A DNA stretch of 19,546 nucleotides, from NCBI GenBank assembly GCA_007130445.1, contig SLSM01000339.1, forward strand, positions 1 through 19,546, written 5' to 3'. Shown in pieces: positions 15,837-19,546 of this stretch. Below the pieces are notes generated by a model, which saw only the letters and a list, made by a program, of their open reading frames with translations, was not told the DNA's origin and did no database searches. The stretch's first letter is position 1, and every line of letters starts with the position of its first letter. The translations under genes and the position numbers were made by a program. Source of the DNA: Trueperaceae bacterium (GTDB lineage Bacteria; Deinococcota; Deinococci; Deinococcales; Trueperaceae).

Positions 15837-16620
15837 CGGTGACTTCGAGGTTGACGCCCGTGACATAGCTCGCGTCGTCGCTCAGCAGCATCGCGACGCT
15901 GCTCGCGACCTCCTCGAGGCTGCCGAGTCGGCGCATCGGCACCGAGTCGATCATCTGCCGCTCCACCACCCTCGGGTCGGCGTCGAAGTACTGCGAGCCG
16001 GCCGCCGCCTGGAGTTCGGTCTGTCGCGTCCACATGAAGCCGGGTCCGATCAGCGCCGGCGATACGGCGTTGACACGGATGCCGTGCGGCGCGAGGTCCC
16101 TGGCGGCGGTCTTGGTCAGGCCGAGCACCGCGAACTTCGAAGCGGCGTACGCCAGCATGTTCGGAGGTCCGATCACACCGGCGTAGCTGGCGGTGTTGAC
16201 GATGGCCCCGCCGCCGGCGTCGCGCATGTGCCGGGCGACGGCGACGAGCACGTTGAAGACGCCGACGACGTTGATCTCCATCACCTTCCTGAAGTCGTCT
16301 TCGGGGTACTCGGGCGTCGGCACGAACAGCCCTTGGTAGCCGGCGTTGTTGAAGCAGAAGTCGATGCGGCCGAAGCGCGTCACCGCTGCGGCCACGGCCG
16401 TGGCCACCTGTTCGGAGTCCGTGACGTCGCAGCGATAGCCCTCGGCCTCGTGCCCCGCCGCGCGCAACTCCTCGACGACGGCTGCCATCTTCGGCTCGTC
16501 GAGGTCGACGATGGCGATGCGGGCCCCCTCGTCCGCGCAGCGCCTGGCGACCGTTCGGCCGATGTCACCGGCGCCGCCCGTGACGAGGAGCGTCTTCCCG
16601 TCGAACCGGCCGGGCACCAT
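15826..16620 (-). CDS. SDR family NAD-type oxidoreductase (264 aa)
   Basis: A classical short-chain dehydrogenase: TGGAGDIG at 14-21 (Rossmann glycine motif), Asp39 at the end of strand 2 pointing to NAD rather than NADP, NNAG at 91-94, Asn117, Ser145, and the catalytic Tyr158/Lys162 (YAASK). The C-terminal part has the usual SPALIGPGF, PMRRLGSLEEVA and YVTGVNLEVTGGQ. The substrate cannot be told; an alcohol, polyol or hydroxyacid is likely from context. I start at ATG 16620, one base after the stop of the DUF1667 gene (TGA-G-ATG), which gives the normal SDR length. The open frame extends to 16662, but that part overlaps the upstream gene. It is the last gene of a four-gene oxidoreductase operon. 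Confidence 0.93.
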   Translation of the reverse strand: MVPGRFDGKTLLVTGGAGDIGRTVARRCADEGARIAIVDLDEPKMAAVVEELRAAGHEAEGYRCDVTDSEQVATAVAAAVTRFGRIDFCFNNAGYQGLFVPTPEYPEDDFRKVMEINVVGVFNVLVAVARHMRDAGGGAIVNTASYAGVIGPPNMLAYAASKFAVLGLTKTAARDLAPHGIRVNAVSPALIGPGFMWTRQTELQAAAGSQYFDADPRVVERQMIDSVPMRRLGSLEEVASSVAMLLSDDASYVTGVNLEVTGGQ

Positions 16621-16621
16621 C

Positions 16622-16990
16622 TCAGGCCCGTCCCAACGACCGCGTGGCGACGACGTCGACACCGGTCCCCAGCGCGTCGGCCATCACGACGTCGCCGATC
16701 GCGACCGGCGCCTCCAGGCGCAGCTGATGCAACGCGCGGCAGAGGTCGACCACCCGGTCCTTGGGGAGTGCCTTGGCCGTCGCGACGGGCAGGCGCGGCA
16801 GCGGCGCGCCGCGAATCGCGACCGTGGTGGTCACCATGCGGCGCGGATCGGCGTGCTCCTGGCGCGCGAACTCGACGCCGCGCTTGCACGCGTTGCCGCG
16901 CACCTCGACGACGTCACGTCCGTCGGCATCGACCTCGAGCCGGCAGCCGAGCGGGCAGTTGACGCACAGGTAGTGGCTGGTCTCACTCAC
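16622..16990 (-). CDS. DUF1667 four-cysteine protein (122 aa)
   Basis: The start is GTG 16990, overlapping the stop of the upstream oxidoreductase gene by 4 bp (GTGA). The N-terminus carries the diagnostic CVNCPLGCRLEV and GNACKRG, giving Cys9, Cys12, Cys16 and Cys35. Such a C-x2-C-x3-C...C set could hold an Fe-S cluster or zinc; this is an inference. The rest (VTTTVAIRGAPLPRLPV, TAKALPKD, LCRALHQL, DVVMADALGTGVDVVATRSL) matches the family, which is nearly always encoded next to a GlpA-like flavoprotein and an FAD/NAD oxidoreductase. A role as a small electron-transfer subunit of that complex is likely. The SDR follows after one base. Confidence 0.92.
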   Translation of the reverse strand: MSETSHYLCVNCPLGCRLEVDADGRDVVEVRGNACKRGVEFARQEHADPRRMVTTTVAIRGAPLPRLPVATAKALPKDRVVDLCRALHQLRLEAPVAIGDVVMADALGTGVDVVATRSLGRA

Positions 16991-18264
16991 GCCTCGGTCT
17001 CCTCCCTCGGCACCACGTCGACCCGGAGCGCGCCGCCGTGGAACGACTCCAGGAACCTGGGTCGCACCTTCACCGTCACCATCTCGCCCGGCACCACGTA
17101 GCGCAGCGGGCGCTCGTACACGTCGCCCAGTCGCAGCGTACAGGGTGTGATGCTCTTGGTCACCCGCAGGTAGACGGTGTGTTCTCGTTCGGTCGTGATG
17201 GTGTGCGGTACGCACGTCCGCACGTTGGTCCCGGGCACCAGGCTGACGTTGTCGTGCCCAGAGCGCCGGCCGACCGCGTATGCGCCCGCGCCCTCGCCGG
17301 CGAGGTGCGACTCCTGGCTCACCCAGTCCACCAGGTCGTGGATGTGCACGGTGTTGCCGCAGGCGAAGATGCCGTCGCGGGTCGTCTCCATGGTCGAGCT
17401 CACCACCGGTCCGGTCGTGACCGGGTCGAGGCGCACGCCGAGCGTGCGCGCCAACTCGTTGTCGGGGATCAGGCCGATCGACACCAGCAGCGTGTCGCAC
17501 TCGACGTCCCAGGCCTGGTCCAGGCGTGGCCTGAGCGCCTCGTCGACGGGCGCCACCGTCACCCGCTCGACGCGATCGCCGCCGTGGATACGCACCACCG
17601 TCGTCGACAGGTGCAGCGGGATGTCGAAGTCGTGGAGGCACTGCACCACGTTTCGGGTGAGGCCGTTGGCATGGGGCATCAGCTCGAACACGCCCACCAC
17701 CTCGGCCCCCTCCAGGACCAGACGGCGCGCCATGATCAGTCCGATGTCGCCCGAGCCGAGGATGGCGACGCGCTTGCCGGGGAGGTAGCCCGCCATGTTG
17801 ACGAGCTTCTGCGCGAAGCCGGCAGTCATGACACCCGACGGTCGCGTGCCGGGGATCCGGATGGCCTCGCGCGTCCGTTCGCGCGCCCCCATCGCCAGCA
17901 CCACCGCGCCGGCGTCGACGCTCACACGCCCGTAGCGACCCGAGAGCACGCTCACCGAACGCGCCTCGTCGACGTCGAGGACGTAGGCGTCCGTCAGGAC
18001 GTCGATCTCGTGCTCGAGCACCTGCTCCAGGTAGCGCTGGGCGTAGCCGGGTCCGGTCAGCTCCTCCTTGAAGTGGTGCAGGCCGAAACCGTGGTGGATG
18101 CACTGCTGCAAGATCCCACCGGCCTCGTGCTCGCGATCGACCATGAGGACGCGCTCGGCACCGCCCTCGCGGGCGCCGACGGCGGCCGCCATGCCGGCGG
18201 GGCCGCCACCGACCACGACGACGTCGTACCGGCGTGGCAGCTCCCAGGGATGCAGGTCAGGCAT
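16987..18264 (-). CDS. FAD/NAD(P)-binding oxidoreductase of the GlpA-DUF1667 set (425 aa)
   Basis: Two Rossmann dinucleotide sites are visible: VVVVGGGPAGMAAA at 15-28 for FAD and VAILGSGDIGLIMARR at 166-181 for NAD(P). MGARERTREAIRIPGTRPSGVMTAG at 125-149 and ACGNTVHIHDLVDWVS near 330-345 are typical of this subgroup, related to opine-oxidase/HcnB-type alpha subunits. The Cys55 in GGILQQCIHHGFG is conserved in the subgroup as I know it. The last ~90 residues form an extra C-terminal region. I start at ATG 18264 with GAGG upstream; it overlaps the stop of the GlpA-like gene by 8 bp (ATGCCTGA). Longer in-frame openings overlap that gene and are rejected. It probably passes electrons between the flavoprotein and NAD or another carrier. 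Confidence 0.92.
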   Translation of the reverse strand: MPDLHPWELPRRYDVVVVGGGPAGMAAAVGAREGGAERVLMVDREHEAGGILQQCIHHGFGLHHFKEELTGPGYAQRYLEQVLEHEIDVLTDAYVLDVDEARSVSVLSGRYGRVSVDAGAVVLAMGARERTREAIRIPGTRPSGVMTAGFAQKLVNMAGYLPGKRVAILGSGDIGLIMARRLVLEGAEVVGVFELMPHANGLTRNVVQCLHDFDIPLHLSTTVVRIHGGDRVERVTVAPVDEALRPRLDQAWDVECDTLLVSIGLIPDNELARTLGVRLDPVTTGPVVSSTMETTRDGIFACGNTVHIHDLVDWVSQESHLAGEGAGAYAVGRRSGHDNVSLVPGTNVRTCVPHTITTEREHTVYLRVTKSITPCTLRLGDVYERPLRYVVPGEMVTVKVRPRFLESFHGGALRVDVVPREETEA

Positions 18265-19546
18265 GTTCCACCTCGGTCGCCGCGTGGTCGTCGAGACGCG
18301 GCAGCGCGATCCAGGAGCGCCCGCCGCGCTTGGTGATGCCGGCGACGTCCACGTCCTGGCTGTCGGCCAGGAGACGCAGGCAGCGCCAGGCGCAGAAGCC
18401 GCCCTGGCAGCGACCCATCCCGGCGCGGGTGCGGAACTTGACGCCGTCCATGGTGCGGGCACCGCGCGCGATGGCGTCCAGGACCTCGCCCTCCGTGACG
18501 AACTCGCAGCGGCACGCGATGCGGCCGAAGCGCGGGTCGCCGCGGACCGCGCGCGCCTGCTCGTCGGGATCGAGCTCGGCGAAGCGCAGGGGGGCGTCGA
18601 TGGTCGGGACGAAGTCGTCGCGTGGCTCGAGTGCGAGCCCCGCCTCGGCCAGCAGATCGATCACGTCCAGGGCGATCGCCGGCGCGGCGGTCAGCCCTGG
18701 CGACTGGATGCCGATGACGTTCAGGAAGCCGGGCACGCGCGTGTGGCCGATCGCGAAGTCCTCGTTCGCGGCGACGGCTCGCACCCCGGCGAACTCGGCG
18801 ATGCAGTCGCGCTCCGAGATGCCCGGTGCCAGCCGCCGAGCGCCCTCGAAGACCTCCTCGGCCCCGGCGGCCGTGGTGGTGAGGTCGTCGGCCTCGGACC
18901 ACGTCGCCGTCGGTCCGACCATGAGCGTGCCGTCGTACGTCGGCGTGATCAGGATCCCCTTGGAGGTGGGCGACGGGCAGGGGAAGGTGACGTGCTCGAC
19001 GAAGCCCACGAGCCGCTTGTCGAGCAGGTACTCCTCGCCCTTGCGGAAGCGCAGCCCCGCCTCCTCGGCGCCGACCATGCGGGCGACCGCGTCGCCGAAC
19101 ACGCCCGCTGCGTTCACGACGAAGCGTGCGTGCAGCGTGCCGCGGTCGGTCGTGATGGTGAAGGCGTCGGCGCAGCGCTCGATGCCCGTCACGGTCGTCT
19201 CGGTGCGCAGCTCGAGGCCGTTGCGCACGGCGCTCTCGGCGAGCGCGAAGCAGGCCTCGTAGGGGTTGACCACGCCGCTGGACGGAGCGTGGAGGGCGGC
19301 GACGATGTCGCGCGACAGGTTCGGCTCCTCGCGCCGCAGGCGCTCGGCGTCCCACATCTCCAGGCCCGTGACGCCGCGCCGTCGCCCCTGTTCGAGCAGG
19401 CGCTGGAGGAAGGCGACGTCGTCGTCGTCGAAGGCGACGGTGAGGTCGCCGATCCGCGCGAACCCGAACGGCAGGTCGTTCGCCATGTCGCTCCAGAGCT
19501 GGTTGCCGCGCCACTCGGTGGCCGCCTTCAGGGTGCCGTCCGAGGC
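18257..19546 (-). CDS. GlpA-like FAD-dependent oxidoreductase, 5' end outside window
   Basis: The open frame runs through the window edge (430 codons seen), and the upstream residues DGTLKAATEWRGNQLWSDM fit the family, so the N-terminal FAD-binding glycine motif (~50-60 residues) is missing only because of the window limit. The internal ATG at 19486 is not the start. Visible are PFGFARIGDLTVAF, EEPNLSRDIVAALHAPSSG, VVNPYEACFALAESAVRNG, FVVNAAGVFGD and GIQSPGLTAAPAIA, as in anaerobic glycerol-3-phosphate dehydrogenase GlpA and related enzymes. The C-terminus is a BFD-like [2Fe-2S] domain with CRCEFVTEGE and GMGRCQGGFC supplying four Cys. Substrate could be glycerol-3-phosphate or another hydroxyacid; no glpK or glpF lies in view. 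First of four overlapping genes. Confidence 0.92.
   Translation of the reverse strand, partial: ASDGTLKAATEWRGNQLWSDMANDLPFGFARIGDLTVAFDDDDVAFLQRLLEQGRRRGVTGLEMWDAERLRREEPNLSRDIVAALHAPSSGVVNPYEACFALAESAVRNGLELRTETTVTGIERCADAFTITTDRGTLHARFVVNAAGVFGDAVARMVGAEEAGLRFRKGEEYLLDKRLVGFVEHVTFPCPSPTSKGILITPTYDGTLMVGPTATWSEADDLTTTAAGAEEVFEGARRLAPGISERDCIAEFAGVRAVAANEDFAIGHTRVPGFLNVIGIQSPGLTAAPAIALDVIDLLAEAGLALEPRDDFVPTIDAPLRFAELDPDEQARAVRGDPRFGRIACRCEFVTEGEVLDAIARGARTMDGVKFRTRAGMGRCQGGFCAWRCLRLLADSQDVDVAGITKRGGRSWIALPRLDDHAATEVEHA

Noticed and set aside
16621..16662. Longer SDR reading from 16662
   Set aside because: It adds 14 residues that overlap the DUF1667 gene; ATG 16620 gives the standard SDR length and a coupled TGA-G-ATG junction.
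17038..18336. 432-codon plus-strand frame across the oxidoreductase operon
   Set aside because: Antisense to a well-supported flavoprotein gene; the His/Arg-rich sequence is typical of high-GC shadows.

Overview
The window is one high-GC, gene-dense stretch of bacterial chromosome. The gene content is mainly housekeeping and envelope genes: aconitase, Mfd, Era, RsmI, initiator tRNA, a SpoIID-domain protein and a small beta-barrel protein. Three genes begin a few bases after a -10-like hexamer with no Shine-Dalgarno sequence, a pattern common in Deinococcota. Together with the SpoIID protein, the C-terminal-Phe barrel protein and the lipoproteins, this suggests a Deinococcota member, perhaps a Truepera-like lineage. 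That assignment is an inference and was not tested by any search. I see no insertion sequence, phage gene or CRISPR array, and no gene-free stretch exceeds about 165 bp.

Left part (1-3760): three minus-strand genes lie head to tail. They are a winged-helix regulator, a small lipoprotein and a large secreted DUF3352-like protein that carries a D-[PS]-W-G repeat and a PPC-like domain. The regulator is divergent from aconitase (acnA), with 78 bp between the two starts.

Centre (3761-12950): acnA is followed by a triple ~27-bp repeat. Next come an apparently leaderless membrane-anchored protein and a SpoIID/LytB-domain protein as a plus-strand pair. A convergent CsoR-family repressor gene has an inverted repeat in its own promoter and a Tyr in place of the usual metal-binding His. 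A small AF2212-like antitoxin homologue overlaps rsmI by 4 bp, and mfd follows.

Right of mfd (12951-15830), all genes are on the minus strand: a lipoprotein, a small outer-membrane protein with an inverted repeat inside its promoter, era coupled to a GIY-YIG nuclease-domain gene, and a single initiator tRNA-fMet with its own strong promoter and a hairpin downstream.

Right end (15826-19546): a tightly overlapping minus-strand operon encodes a GlpA-like FAD oxidoreductase (cut by the window edge), a pyridine-nucleotide/FAD oxidoreductase, a four-Cys DUF1667 protein and an NAD-type SDR. The first three are a recurrent set related to anaerobic glycerol-3-phosphate dehydrogenase systems. The SDR starts one base after the DUF1667 stop, which suggests a dedicated oxidation pathway for an alcohol, polyol or hydroxyacid.

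Nothing here is a clearly new multi-gene system. The most promising leads are the His-to-Tyr CsoR-type sensor with its operator, the domain insertion in the DUF3352-like protein, the SDR-extended oxidoreductase operon and the orphan antitoxin-like gene fused by overlap to rsmI.
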